From an uncultured Aquimarina sp. (GTDB lineage Bacteria > Bacteroidota > Bacteroidia > Flavobacteriales > Flavobacteriaceae), in contig CANMTP010000004.1 of the NCBI GenBank assembly GCA_947500845.1, positions 186,001 to 250,000 on the forward strand: a stretch of 64,000 bases of DNA, written 5' to 3'. The notes under the pieces were generated by a model, which made no database searches, was not told where the DNA came from, and saw only the letters and a program-made list of their open reading frames with translations. Positions 53,172-63,024 of this stretch are shown piece after piece. Within the stretch, counting starts at the first letter, position 1; each line of letters starts with the position of its first letter. A program made the translations under genes and the position numbers.

Positions 53172-53888
53172 ATGATTACTATACAAAACCTTACAAAAAA
53201 ATATAACGGTCAAATAGCTCTTGATCAGTTAAACCTTAAAGTAAATAAAGGAGAAATTTATTGTTTACTTGGGGCCAATGGAGCTGGCAAAACTACAACA
53301 ATCAATCTTTTATTAGGGTTTATTGAACCGACTTCAGGTAGTGCTTTGATCAATAACCTAAATGTATTTGAGAAAGCAAAAGAAACCAAAAAATTTCTGG
53401 CTTACATCCCTGAAAATCTAATGCTGTATCCTAGCCTTACTGCTATTGAAAATTTAGACTACTTTTCAGGTATTGCGGGTAAAAGACTTTCTAAGGAAAG
53501 TCTAATATCTTTTTTGAAAGAAGCGGGACTTCAGGAAAATGCTTTCGAAAATAGAATAACCGCTTTTTCAAAAGGAATGAGACAAAAAGTAGGCATTGCC
53601 ATTGCTCTTGCCAAAGACGCCAGGGTTTTACTATTAGACGAACCTACCTCAGGGCTTGACCCAAAAGCTAGTAACGAATTTGGGCAACTCCTTCATAATC
53701 TTTCACAAAAAGGAGTAGCTACATTGATGGCTACACATGATTTATTTAGAGCAAAAGAGGTCGCTACACACATCGGGATCATGAAAGACGGTCAGCTAAA
53801 AGAAGAGTTTATTGCTAGTGATATTTCTTTGCATGGTTTAGAAAAAACGTATTTGAGTACTATGAACTACAAAGAAGTTGAGTTATGA
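53172..53888 (+). CDS. ABC transporter ATPase
   Basis: 238 residues with Walker A GANGAGKT (about 37-44), Q-loop, signature FSKGMRQ, Walker B VLLLDEPTSGLD and the switch His (ATHDLF). It belongs to the CcmA/NosF-like class that works with ABC-2 permeases. The last 4 bases overlap the permease gene (ATGA), so the genes are translationally coupled. Confidence 0.93.
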   Translation: MITIQNLTKKYNGQIALDQLNLKVNKGEIYCLLGANGAGKTTTINLLLGFIEPTSGSALINNLNVFEKAKETKKFLAYIPENLMLYPSLTAIENLDYFSGIAGKRLSKESLISFLKEAGLQENAFENRITAFSKGMRQKVGIAIALAKDARVLLLDEPTSGLDPKASNEFGQLLHNLSQKGVATLMATHDLFRAKEVATHIGIMKDGQLKEEFIASDISLHGLEKTYLSTMNYKEVEL

Positions 53889-55288
53889 CCAGAAAAACAT
53901 TCTTTAAAGAAAGCAAAGAGCTTTTTCGTGACGGTAGAGTACGTATAACCATGATTATCGTAGCATTGTTAATGGGAGTATCCATATGGATTAGCGCTCG
54001 GCAATATCAAAATATAAATGAACAATACAAAGTGGCCAAAACCTCAGAAAGAGTTATTTGGGATAGTCAGGGTGAGAAAAACCCTCATTCTGCAGCCCAC
54101 TACGGCACTTATGCCTTTAAACCCAAGTATCCATTATCTTTAGTAGATCAAGGAGTAGATAAATATGCCGGGACTTCTATTTTTTTAGAAGCGCACAAAC
54201 GTAATGAAGCACAATTCAGTGCTGCATCAGACCAAACTGGCCTTGCCCGTTTTGGAGACTTAACTCCAGATTTTATGCTTTTATTCATGATGCCCCTGAT
54301 TATTATTCTTTTAGGATATAATAGCTTTACTAAAGAAAACGAAATGGGAACACTAACCTTGCTTAAAAGCCAAGGCATTTCTTCATGGAAATGGGTATTA
54401 GGCAAATGGGCGGCACTTTTTCTTCCTATTTTAATCTTGACTACTGCATTATTCATGGTGGCTGGTTTAATCTTATCAAATCTAAAAGACTTCGGTGTTT
54501 TCGATTGGAGTTCATTATTATGGATGTACCTTATTTATACTACGTACTACATTATTTTTGTCAACCTCATATTGTTTATTTCTGCTAAAACAAAAAAATC
54601 TGGAATTTCTCTAGTAGTATCATTATCACTATGGATTTTATCATGTTTAGCTATTCCTAAAGCTGCCAGTAATATTGCTGAAGAAAGATATCCATACCCT
54701 ACCCGACAAGAGTTTGCCGCAAACGTTTTGAAAGACAAAAAGCAAGGTCTAGATGGTCATAACCCCTGGAGTAAAGAAGCCAAGTTGTTAAAAGAAAATG
54801 TGTTAGCCGAACATGGAGTAGATAGTTTACATAAGCTTCCTTTTAATTTTGATGCATATCGTATGCAAAAAGGAGAAGAACATGAAGCTGAAATTTATTT
54901 TAAACATTATAATTATCTTAAAGATCAGTTTGCAAAACAATCCAAGGTTTATAAAGGAATGGCAGTGTTTTCACCTTATTTACCAACTCGTTTTATGAGT
55001 ATGGCAATTGCTCATACTGATTACGGAACGCATTGGGATTTTTCAGACGCAGCGGAAAATTATCGGATCGCCACCCAAAAATTTCTGAATGATGATTTTG
55101 CTGAGAATTCAGCTTACGGTAACTGGGGATATAGAGCCGATGCTAATTTTTGGAAACAGCTTCCTGCTTTTAAATATTCACCACCTAAACTAGACACAAT
55201 ACTTTCTCAAAATTTCTCTAATCTCTCTATTTTGAGCTACTGGCTTATAGGTTCTTTTGCTTTACTACTATTCATTAAAAAAATGTAA
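53885..55288 (+). CDS. ABC-2 permease, DUF3526 type, subunit 1
   Basis: 467 residues. One N-terminal helix (about 17-35), a periplasmic segment, then several helices (about 135-265), a second periplasmic domain (270-430) and a final helix. The segment LLGYNSFTKENEMGTLTLLKSQGISSWKWVLGKW is the coupling region of NosY-like/DUF3526 permeases. It partners with subunit 2 encoded 6 bp downstream. Substrate unknown. Confidence 0.85.
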   Translation: MTRKTFFKESKELFRDGRVRITMIIVALLMGVSIWISARQYQNINEQYKVAKTSERVIWDSQGEKNPHSAAHYGTYAFKPKYPLSLVDQGVDKYAGTSIFLEAHKRNEAQFSAASDQTGLARFGDLTPDFMLLFMMPLIIILLGYNSFTKENEMGTLTLLKSQGISSWKWVLGKWAALFLPILILTTALFMVAGLILSNLKDFGVFDWSSLLWMYLIYTTYYIIFVNLILFISAKTKKSGISLVVSLSLWILSCLAIPKAASNIAEERYPYPTRQEFAANVLKDKKQGLDGHNPWSKEAKLLKENVLAEHGVDSLHKLPFNFDAYRMQKGEEHEAEIYFKHYNYLKDQFAKQSKVYKGMAVFSPYLPTRFMSMAIAHTDYGTHWDFSDAAENYRIATQKFLNDDFAENSAYGNWGYRADANFWKQLPAFKYSPPKLDTILSQNFSNLSILSYWLIGSFALLLFIKKM

Positions 55289-55294
55289 ACCACC

Positions 55295-56728
55295 ATGTTC
55301 TCATATAATTTTAGATACGAATTAAAACTACTTCTAAGAAGTAAATGGATACAATTATTAAGTATTATTTTATTGTTGTTATTTGGATTTTCAGGGTATA
55401 ACGGAAAAGAAAAAGTAGCAAAACGAAAAGCTGATATCGTTGCTGCAAAAAATGAAGTAAAAGAAAATGACGAAATGATGCTTCGATTACTGGATTCAAT
55501 CGAAAAAGGTATGGAAGTTAGTGCTTCAAGATGGACTATACCTACCAATCCCATGGTAGTTGGGAACTATAATCCCCGTGTAGCTGCCATGGAACCGCAA
55601 TCAATGGCATTTATAGCAACAGGACAGGCAGATCTTTTTACACATTATGTGAAACCGAAAGTCACCGGAGATGATTTTGCACTAAACTTCACTGAGATGA
55701 CAAGTCCTGTTCAGTTGTTATTTGGTAGTTTTGATTTATCATTTGTCATTATATATTTACTTCCCCTAATTATTATCGCTTTCTCTTATAATGTACTTTC
55801 TTCAGAAAAAGAAAGTGGTTCGTTACGATTACTCGCTTCTCAACCTATTAGAATTCAAAATTGGGTATTACAAAAGCTCTCCCTTCGCTTCTTTTGGTTA
55901 TCTGTACTTGTGATCATAGCACTGCTAATTACCTTATCGATTTTAGGAATAACATGGTTTTCAACGTTTATATCATTCTTAATATTAATCGGGTTTATAT
56001 TAACATATATGCTTTTCTGGTTTGCTTTTGCCTTTTTGGTTAATCTTGGGGCTGGGAACTCTGCAAAAAATGCAATTTCACTATTGGGATTGTGGGTGCT
56101 TTTTGTTTTACTAGTTCCGTCTACGTTAAATCAACTAAGTACTACATTATATCCAATGCCTTCTAGAACTTTAATGATAAATGAAATGAGAGGGTTAAAA
56201 GCTGAAGTGGCCAAAAAACAGGATAAAATTCTCGATAATTTTCTAAGAGACCATCCCGAATATGCGATAAATGACACCACACAAACACGTGGGTTTTACC
56301 ATCGGTATATGGCCTCTCAACAATTAGTCAAGGAAGAACTGAAACCAGTGTTTATGGCTTATGAAAACCAGCTGCAAAAACAACAGGCATGGGTAGAAAG
56401 ATTAAAATGGGTATCACCAGCGATCACAATACAAGAATCACTAAACAAAATGGCGGGAACCTCCACAGGAGACTACGAGCATTTTCGAAAGCAAGTTGTT
56501 GTTTTTGCCGAAACCTGGCGGAGCTTTTTAACTCCTTTTCTTTACAACAATCAGAATTTCACACAAAATAATTATCATGACCTCCCGCAATTTGAATTCC
56601 AGCCTAAATCAGTAACAGAACAACCTAAGATTTTGGGAATTCTATTGTTTATAGCCTTATCGCTTTTTAGTATTGGATTTATCTCTTCAGAAAAAGTGAA
56701 GAGAAAAAGTATGTTAAAACTATTGTGA
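55295..56728 (+). CDS. ABC-2 permease, DUF3526 type, subunit 2
   Basis: 477 residues, same topology as subunit 1. Key segments: FSYNVLSSEKESGSLRLLASQPIRIQNWVLQK and a C-terminal helix (LGILLFIALSLFSIGFIS). The two subunits are diverged paralogues and probably form a heterodimer. The stop codon is 1 bp before the DUF5916 gene. Confidence 0.85.
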   Translation: MFSYNFRYELKLLLRSKWIQLLSIILLLLFGFSGYNGKEKVAKRKADIVAAKNEVKENDEMMLRLLDSIEKGMEVSASRWTIPTNPMVVGNYNPRVAAMEPQSMAFIATGQADLFTHYVKPKVTGDDFALNFTEMTSPVQLLFGSFDLSFVIIYLLPLIIIAFSYNVLSSEKESGSLRLLASQPIRIQNWVLQKLSLRFFWLSVLVIIALLITLSILGITWFSTFISFLILIGFILTYMLFWFAFAFLVNLGAGNSAKNAISLLGLWVLFVLLVPSTLNQLSTTLYPMPSRTLMINEMRGLKAEVAKKQDKILDNFLRDHPEYAINDTTQTRGFYHRYMASQQLVKEELKPVFMAYENQLQKQQAWVERLKWVSPAITIQESLNKMAGTSTGDYEHFRKQVVVFAETWRSFLTPFLYNNQNFTQNNYHDLPQFEFQPKSVTEQPKILGILLFIALSLFSIGFISSEKVKRKSMLKLL

Positions 56729-56729
56729 T

Positions 56730-58940
56730 ATGCGGTATTGTCTAATTATATTCATCCTTATGTTTACCTTAACCCTTGTTGCTCAAAAACGAGAGGTAGA
56801 TAATTTTCCTCCTCCCGAAATACCTTTACAAATTAAAGCGAATAGAGTTACAGGAAAAATAACTATTGATGGCAAATTAAATGAAACTGATTGGCAAAAT
56901 GCTAAAGTAGTTACTGATTTTTTCAGAGTTGAACCCGTTCAAGGAGGTGCGATTAAAAATTCCACTACGGTTAGGGTGCTTTATGACAACAGATTCCTTT
57001 ACTTTGGGATATTTGCATCAGATTCACTTGGAAAAAAGGGTTTACGTATACAAGATCTTAGGCGTGACTTCAATAATGGAGAAAATGATGTGTTTGGTAT
57101 CCAAATAGACGCGCAGAATACGAAACAATATGCTGCCTCTTTCCAAACTACGCCTTATGGAAACCAATTGGACCTTCAAAGTTTTAATGACAACAACACC
57201 GATAGGGATTGGAATGCACTTTGGACTGTAAGAACGCAGCGAACGGATGAAGGGTACTATGCAGAATTTGCTATTCCCTTTAAATCTATACGCTATGATA
57301 AACCTGTTAACGGTATCCCAGTTGAATGGGGTATCACCTTTTACCGATTAGCACGAAAAGATTTTGAAAAAACAGTTTTTCCTGCTATTCCGCAATCGTT
57401 TTCACAAAATAGAATGGTTTATGCGGCCAAACTTACAGGTTTAGAAGTACCTCCACCTTCAGCTAATATTCGTATTGAACCCTATGCTTTGTATCAATAT
57501 GACCAGAATAAAGCCAGTAATATTATTACAGATAAATTAAGCGAACCCAAAATTGGAGGTGATGTAAAATGGGCAATTAACCCAAACGCTGTGTTGGATG
57601 TTACGATTAATACCGATTTCGCACAGGCAGATGTTGATAGAGCTGTAAACAACCTAGAGCGCTTTAACATTTTCTTTCCTGAAAGACGCCAATTCTTTTT
57701 AGAAAACTCTGGTATATGGGCAGGAGGAGGTAACTCTCAAATCCGGCCTTTTTTTAGTAGGACTATAGGTCTAGAAAATACTTTTAATGCTGCGCCCGCT
57801 CCTCTAGGTGTTGGAGCTCGTTTTACAGATAGAAATGAAAATCGAACCATAGCCGCACTTGTGGTTCGTCAAAGAGATACTGATAATAGCCCCGCCAGTA
57901 CATTTGGAGTATCACGATATACCCAAAACTATGGTAAAGAAAATAATGTAGGAGCCATGGTTACCTATCGATTAGATGATTCTTCTGAAGATTTAGGAGT
58001 TTCTTCACAAAATAATACTACGGTTTCTATTGATGGGTTTATTCGCCCTAAAAGTGAAATTACGCTTTCGTATTTGTTATCCACCTCATTGGATAGTGAA
58101 ACCGGTGATACTGGTTATGCCGGAAGAGTATTTGCCGGAGCACGAACCAACAAATATTATCTAGGATATGTCAACACGTTTGTAAGCCATGCATATTCTC
58201 CTGATATGGGATTTGTATTTCAAAAAGATGTGGTGTATCACAGTCCCGGAGGATATGCTATTGTACGACCAAAAGGGTTGCCTTTTGTAAGAAGGTGGGA
58301 TCCCGGGGCTTTTTTTAATTATTATCATGATTTTGAAGACTTTGGTAACTTTCAACAAGCAAGCATTTACATTTTTCCTATTTATACGTGGTTTAAAGAT
58401 AATAGCTTTGTTGAAGCTTCTTTCACTCCCACCTGGCAAAATATTAATTTTAATTTTGCACCATTAGGTCTTGAAATTGAAGAGGGAGAATATCATTATA
58501 CCAGGTTTTTATTAAGATATAATACAGATCAATCTAAAAAGTTATCGGGATCCTTTCGATACGATTTCGGAAATTTTTACAACGGCACACGTACCACAGT
58601 GATTGCCGGATTACGATATGCTCCCATCCCTCATATGGCTTTCTCTGCAGATTATGAGCATAATAATATTGATAGTGTAGGGATTTTACAAGAAGATTTA
58701 AACACTGATTTATATACTGCCAGCGTTAGACTCGCATTAAATCCCAGAGTACAATTATCTACCTTCTATCAATATAATAGTTTTGACGAACAAGGTCGTT
58801 GGAATGTTCGTTTTAGTTGGGAATATATGCCTTTATCATTTATCTATCTTGTGTTTAATGATACGCAAACAGACGTTTTCGATCCGGTACAACGAAGTAC
58901 ACAATTTATTAGTAAAATCACTTTTTTAAAACAGTTTTAA
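56730..58940 (+). CDS. DUF5916 outer-membrane protein with CBM9-like N-terminal domain
   Basis: 736 residues, signal peptide ending at LVAQ (about 18). Residues about 33-235 match the CBM9-like fold: ITIDGKLNETDWQNAKVVTDF, TVRVLYDNRFLYFGIFASD, YAEFAIPFKSIRY. The rest is the DUF5916 barrel-like region (EPKIGGDVKWAINPNAVLDVTINTDFAQADVDR, NLERFNIFFPERRQFFLEN) ending in Phe after alternating strands. DUF5916 proteins probably sit in the outer membrane; ligand and function are unknown. Position between permeases and a GTPase in one transcript suggests a shared pathway. Confidence 0.85.
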   Translation: MRYCLIIFILMFTLTLVAQKREVDNFPPPEIPLQIKANRVTGKITIDGKLNETDWQNAKVVTDFFRVEPVQGGAIKNSTTVRVLYDNRFLYFGIFASDSLGKKGLRIQDLRRDFNNGENDVFGIQIDAQNTKQYAASFQTTPYGNQLDLQSFNDNNTDRDWNALWTVRTQRTDEGYYAEFAIPFKSIRYDKPVNGIPVEWGITFYRLARKDFEKTVFPAIPQSFSQNRMVYAAKLTGLEVPPPSANIRIEPYALYQYDQNKASNIITDKLSEPKIGGDVKWAINPNAVLDVTINTDFAQADVDRAVNNLERFNIFFPERRQFFLENSGIWAGGGNSQIRPFFSRTIGLENTFNAAPAPLGVGARFTDRNENRTIAALVVRQRDTDNSPASTFGVSRYTQNYGKENNVGAMVTYRLDDSSEDLGVSSQNNTTVSIDGFIRPKSEITLSYLLSTSLDSETGDTGYAGRVFAGARTNKYYLGYVNTFVSHAYSPDMGFVFQKDVVYHSPGGYAIVRPKGLPFVRRWDPGAFFNYYHDFEDFGNFQQASIYIFPIYTWFKDNSFVEASFTPTWQNINFNFAPLGLEIEEGEYHYTRFLLRYNTDQSKKLSGSFRYDFGNFYNGTRTTVIAGLRYAPIPHMAFSADYEHNNIDSVGILQEDLNTDLYTASVRLALNPRVQLSTFYQYNSFDEQGRWNVRFSWEYMPLSFIYLVFNDTQTDVFDPVQRSTQFISKITFLKQF

Positions 58941-58941
58941 T

Positions 58942-59895
58942 ATGCTTTATCGTACCATTTTATCCATTTTATGCTACACTTTTATAATCTCATGCCATAA
59001 ACAAACAAGGGTGCCTGAAGAACCTTCGGTCATTGACCGAGAAAAAATTGATGCAGTTTTCCGGAAAGATGTATCCAAAGTATTATTAGACCATTTATAT
59101 GTAGTTGTAGATAGCATTACCTATGCTAGATTAACAAAGGATAACAAATGGAAAGATATGTATGCTTCATTGGATCTGGGGCTTCCAGATTTTGCTCCGG
59201 TTGATAATTGTGCCACTACATGTTATTTGCGTGGGCACCAACATTACATTGAAATATTAGGCCCGAAAAACAAATACAATGAACCCATAGGAAAAAGCGG
59301 TATTGGTTTTTCTTTAAAAAACAACCATGAACATTTTCATTTGGGGGTTAAACCGAAATTAAAAGCGGCTAAAGACTCGTTTCTTTACGCTACGGAAACT
59401 GTAAATATGCCAATAGGGGATAACGAAAATTTATGGTTTAAAGCCTTCTATACACCAAGCCCTGGTACAGCTTTGCACACTTGGTATGGTTTTTATAACC
59501 CTGCTTTTTTAGATAGCCTTTACAAAAAAAACCATACTTCGTATGAGCGTGAAGCCTTTCTTAAACCTACCTACGCAGATCAAAAACTTTTCAACGGAAT
59601 TAAAGAAATTCACCTAAACTGCACCATAAATGATTACCGTCGCATAGTTCAAGAACTAAGATATTTAGGCTGCAAACTTTTAGATAGAAATGGTGATACA
59701 CTTACTATAGCTGGTGGGGATGTTAAAATTAATATAGCCCCTTCAAGTAAAATTGAATATAGTAAAATTACCAAGATAGTTTGTCGATTAAACAATAAAG
59801 ACCATAGCATTACTCAACTAGGAAACATAACTATTACCAATCAAGGTACCAAGTCTATTTGGGACTTTGAAGAATTACATAAAAATAACCGTTAA
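58942..59895 (+). CDS. DUF5829/VOC-like lipoprotein
   Basis: 317 residues, signal peptide with a lipobox-like IISC. The body has a glyoxalase-like (VOC) feel: VLLDHLYVVVDSITYARL, CYLRGHQHYIEILGP, GIGFSLKN, with several His (HQHYIE, NHEHFHLG) that could bind metal. I believe this is the DUF5829 family, but I am not certain. It follows the DUF5916 gene after 1 bp. Confidence 0.7.
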   Translation: MLYRTILSILCYTFIISCHKQTRVPEEPSVIDREKIDAVFRKDVSKVLLDHLYVVVDSITYARLTKDNKWKDMYASLDLGLPDFAPVDNCATTCYLRGHQHYIEILGPKNKYNEPIGKSGIGFSLKNNHEHFHLGVKPKLKAAKDSFLYATETVNMPIGDNENLWFKAFYTPSPGTALHTWYGFYNPAFLDSLYKKNHTSYEREAFLKPTYADQKLFNGIKEIHLNCTINDYRRIVQELRYLGCKLLDRNGDTLTIAGGDVKINIAPSSKIEYSKITKIVCRLNNKDHSITQLGNITITNQGTKSIWDFEELHKNNR

Positions 59896-59925
59896 GAATT
59901 TAACACTAATTAAAATTAAAACAAA

Positions 59926-60753
59926 ATGAACAGAAACCCACACCATCTAATTATTGCTTTATCCCTGATATTTTTTATCACTACCGCGTGTAAACAAGAG
60001 AAAAAAGCGGCTAGCGAAGAGGAAAGCGTAACCGACAATGTCGAAAAAGAAGAAGAAATTACTAAACCAACAATTACACTAGAAAAATTAGAAGATTCTC
60101 CATTGTATGCTGATGCTGCTCTTGTTTTCGATACCCCTGAGGACATCAAAGTAGAAAAGTCAGGAGAAATAGAGTTTTCTTTTAAAGTTGAAAATTACGA
60201 ATTAGGTGCCCAAACAAAAGGTCCAAATGCTCAGAAACTGGCTAACTCTGGAAAAGGGCAGCATATACATTTCATTTTGAATAATCAACCTTACTCTGCT
60301 CATTATGAACCAAAGTTTAAAAAGGAAGTTCCTGAAGGAGTACATCATTTGGTTGCTTTTTTAAGTCGCTCGTTTCATGAATCTGTAAAAAATGAAAATT
60401 CTGTAGTTGTTCGAAAACTTATCATTGGGGACAAGCCTGAAGATACTTTTGGTCTGGAAATGAAAGCGCCTACACTTATCTACAGCAGACCAAAGGGTGA
60501 ATATGCTGGGAAAGACGCAGAACAAATATTATTGGACTTTTTTGTACTCAACACAACTCTTTCAGAAAGCGGTCATAAGGTTCGAGCTACTATTAATGGT
60601 AAAGAATTTATTATTACAGAATGGGCTCCACAAGTAATCAAAGGACTACCAATAGGAGAAGTTATGATTCAACTAGAATTACTTGATGAAAACGGGGCGC
60701 TAATTCCTGGACCTTTTAACAATGTAACTCGAACCGTAACATTAAAAGAGTAA
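59926..60753 (+). CDS. Lipoprotein with two Ig-like domains, His-containing
   Basis: 275 residues. A lipobox TTAC gives a lipid anchor, followed by an acidic linker (about 25-55). Two beta domains follow: about 70-165 with [21 protein letters not shown] and [16 protein letters not shown], and about 175-275 with [17 protein letters not shown] and [17 protein letters not shown]. The first, with its GxHIHF/HYE/HH pattern, could hold a metal site; this is inference. It precedes a CobW-type GTPase by 19 bp. Confidence 0.75.
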   Translation: MNRNPHHLIIALSLIFFITTACKQEKKAASEEESVTDNVEKEEEITKPTITLEKLEDSPLYADAALVFDTPEDIKVEKSGEIEFSFKVENYELGAQTKGPNAQKLANSGKGQHIHFILNNQPYSAHYEPKFKKEVPEGVHHLVAFLSRSFHESVKNENSVVVRKLIIGDKPEDTFGLEMKAPTLIYSRPKGEYAGKDAEQILLDFFVLNTTLSESGHKVRATINGKEFIITEWAPQVIKGLPIGEVMIQLELLDENGALIPGPFNNVTRTVTLKE

Positions 60754-60772
60754 ATTTTTAAATAAAATATTC

Positions 60773-61996
60773 ATGTCAATAAAAAAATTGCCTGTAACTG
60801 TATTAAGTGGATTTCTTGGTGCAGGAAAAACAACACTTTTAAATCATATTTTACATAACAAAGAAGGACTCAAAGTTGCCGTTATCGTTAATGATATGAG
60901 TGAAGTTAACATCGACGCACAACTTGTTGAAAATGAAAATACACTTTCTCGAACCGAGGAGAAATTGGTAGAGATGTCTAATGGTTGTATTTGCTGTACT
61001 TTAAGGGAAGATCTCATGATTGAAGTAGAAAAGCTGGCTAAAGAACAACGTTTTGATTATCTGATTATTGAAAGTACAGGAATTTCAGAACCCATACCTG
61101 TGGCGCAAACCTTTAGTTTTGCCAGCGAAGATGGACAATTGGATTTAAGTCGATTTAGCTATGTTGATACCATGGTTACCGTTGTGGATGCCTATAATTT
61201 TCTAAAGGATTTTTCCAGCCCAAAATATTTGACCGATAGAAATCTTACCAATATCGAAGGAGATGACCGTACCATTGTTAACTTGCTAACCGATCAGGTA
61301 GAGTTTGCAAACGTGATTTTGTTAAATAAAGTTGATTTGGTTACCGAATCCGAATTAAGAAATCTATATGATATTATCCATAAGCTAAATCCAAATGCTC
61401 GTGTAATCCCTACTCAAAATTCTCAAGTTGCGCTGCATGAAGTAATAGATACAGGTTTATTTGATTTTGAGGAGGCTGAAGCCTCGGCAGGGTGGATTCA
61501 GGAACTTGAAAACGAACACATCCCCGAAACTGAAGAGTACGGAATAGGTTCTTTTGTGTATAGAAGGCGTAAGCCCTTTCACCCTGAACGGTTTTTAGAT
61601 TTCGCCACACAACACTTTCCATCAAATATTATTCGTAGCAAAGGATTATTCTGGCTTGCTTCGCGACCCGACCAGGCCCTTATTTGGGGTTCTGCCGGGG
61701 GATCACTCAAAACAGATTCAGCAGGGGTTTGGTGGGCTTCTATGCCTTTTAGTGAAAGAATAGGTTATGCCTCTTTTGTTAACAATCAAGAAATGATTGA
61801 ATCTGAGTGGGATGTTACTTTTGGAGACCGTAAAACTGAGTTGGTATTTATAGGACAAAATATCGATGTGAATATGGTAACTCAACAACTGGATGACTGC
61901 TTGCTCACCGAATCAGAAGTTGAACAATGGGAAAAAGGACAGTTTTCTAAAAATGATCATTGGCCCGTTCCTAATTATCAAGAGCCATCAATGTAA
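60773..61996 (+). CDS. CobW/COG0523-family metallochaperone GTPase
   Basis: 407 residues. Walker [10 protein letters not shown] (13-21), the metal-binding CICC (C72, C74, C75 in [12 protein letters not shown]), the base motif NKVD and a C-terminal CobW_C domain ([36 protein letters not shown]) are all present. It resembles the zinc-linked YciC/ZagA-like branch more than the cobalamin CobW. Such proteins deliver a metal, often under Zur control. It is the last gene of the cluster, followed by a terminator. Confidence 0.92.
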   Translation: MSIKKLPVTVLSGFLGAGKTTLLNHILHNKEGLKVAVIVNDMSEVNIDAQLVENENTLSRTEEKLVEMSNGCICCTLREDLMIEVEKLAKEQRFDYLIIESTGISEPIPVAQTFSFASEDGQLDLSRFSYVDTMVTVVDAYNFLKDFSSPKYLTDRNLTNIEGDDRTIVNLLTDQVEFANVILLNKVDLVTESELRNLYDIIHKLNPNARVIPTQNSQVALHEVIDTGLFDFEEAEASAGWIQELENEHIPETEEYGIGSFVYRRRKPFHPERFLDFATQHFPSNIIRSKGLFWLASRPDQALIWGSAGGSLKTDSAGVWWASMPFSERIGYASFVNNQEMIESEWDVTFGDRKTELVFIGQNIDVNMVTQQLDDCLLTESEVEQWEKGQFSKNDHWPVPNYQEPSM

Positions 61997-62033
61997 TGGA
62001 TGTAAAATTGAAAAATTTGTACTGCTAAATAAT

Positions 62034-62070
62034 AATCCGGTTGGTCTGCAAACTAACCGGATTTATTTTT
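62034..62070 (+). terminator. Terminator of the ABC/CobW cluster
   Basis: 12-bp stem including one G-T pair (62034-62045 with 62052-62063, core AATCCGGTT/AACCGGATT), then a T-rich tail. Confidence 0.85.
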
Positions 62071-62100
62071 ACCTAAATTATAGTATTACAAGCACTATTC

Positions 62101-63012
62101 TTAAACAATAATAGTGTGACCACTTGAAGTTTTATTTTTTTGACTGTCAAAATAAAAATCTATTCTTCCTAAATACAGACCATAGCATCCAACCTGGTTC
62201 ACAAGTACATTTTTATCTTTCCTATTCTTTACAATAGTTGGTTTTTTAAGAAAAGTGTGGGTATGTCCTCCAATAATAAGATCGATGTCTTCAGTAGCTT
62301 TAGCAAGACTAAGGTCACCAACTTGATTTGGCTCGTTTTTGTAATCATACCCCAAATGTGACAAACATATAACCAGATCACACTGTTCTTCTTCCTTTAA
62401 TATTCTGCTCATATCTTGAGCAACCTCTATAGGATTTAGGTACTTGGTTTCTTTATATAGTTCTTTTAGCACGAGTCCTAGCAATTGTATTCCTAAACCA
62501 AATATTCCGATTTTAATACCGTCCTTGATTAATATTTCGTAAGGTTTTACAAAGCTGTCCATAACTGTATTAGTGAAATCATAATTGGCAGAAACAAATT
62601 TAAATTTGGCATGCGGAAGTTGCGCATATAACCCTTCAATACCATTATCAAAATCATGATTTCCAATAGTTGCTACATCATACTTAAGCATGCTCATCAA
62701 CTTGAATTCTAGTTCTCCTCCATAAAAATTAAAATAAGGAGTCCCCTGAAAAATATCTCCGGCATCAAGCAGTAACGTATTGGGATTCTCTTGTCTTATC
62801 TTTTCAATAACTGCAGCTCTTCTAGCGACACCTCCCTTGTTTGAATTTCTACCCTCTTCGGGACCAAAGGGATCTATATGACTATGCACATCGTTGGTAT
62901 GTAAAATTGTTATTTTTTTTGTTTTTCCGGAAAAGGATGATAAGCCTAGCCCTCCTAAACTAACTAATGCCGTTGATGCTGCGGTTTGTTTTACAAATTC
63001 TCTTCGTTTCAT
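62101..63012 (-). CDS. 5'-nucleotidase, metallophosphatase part
   Basis: 303 residues with a twin-arginine-like signal (MKRREFVKQTAASTALVSLGGLG). The metallophosphatase motifs are intact: HTNDVHSHIDP, DAGDIFQGT, GNHDFDNG, and GGHTHTF. The 5'-nucleotidase C-terminal domain, normally in the same chain, is absent and encoded by the next gene upstream, 12 bp away. The pair should hydrolyse nucleotides or sugar-nucleotides outside the cytoplasm. Confidence 0.92.
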   Translation of the reverse strand: MKRREFVKQTAASTALVSLGGLGLSSFSGKTKKITILHTNDVHSHIDPFGPEEGRNSNKGGVARRAAVIEKIRQENPNTLLLDAGDIFQGTPYFNFYGGELEFKLMSMLKYDVATIGNHDFDNGIEGLYAQLPHAKFKFVSANYDFTNTVMDSFVKPYEILIKDGIKIGIFGLGIQLLGLVLKELYKETKYLNPIEVAQDMSRILKEEEQCDLVICLSHLGYDYKNEPNQVGDLSLAKATEDIDLIIGGHTHTFLKKPTIVKNRKDKNVLVNQVGCYGLYLGRIDFYFDSQKNKTSSGHTIIV

Positions 63013-63024
63013 TTCGATTTTTAG

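Noticed and set aside
60773..61996. Cobalamin-synthesis CobW
   Set aside because: No cobalamin genes are nearby; context and the CICC motif fit a general COG0523 metallochaperone better.
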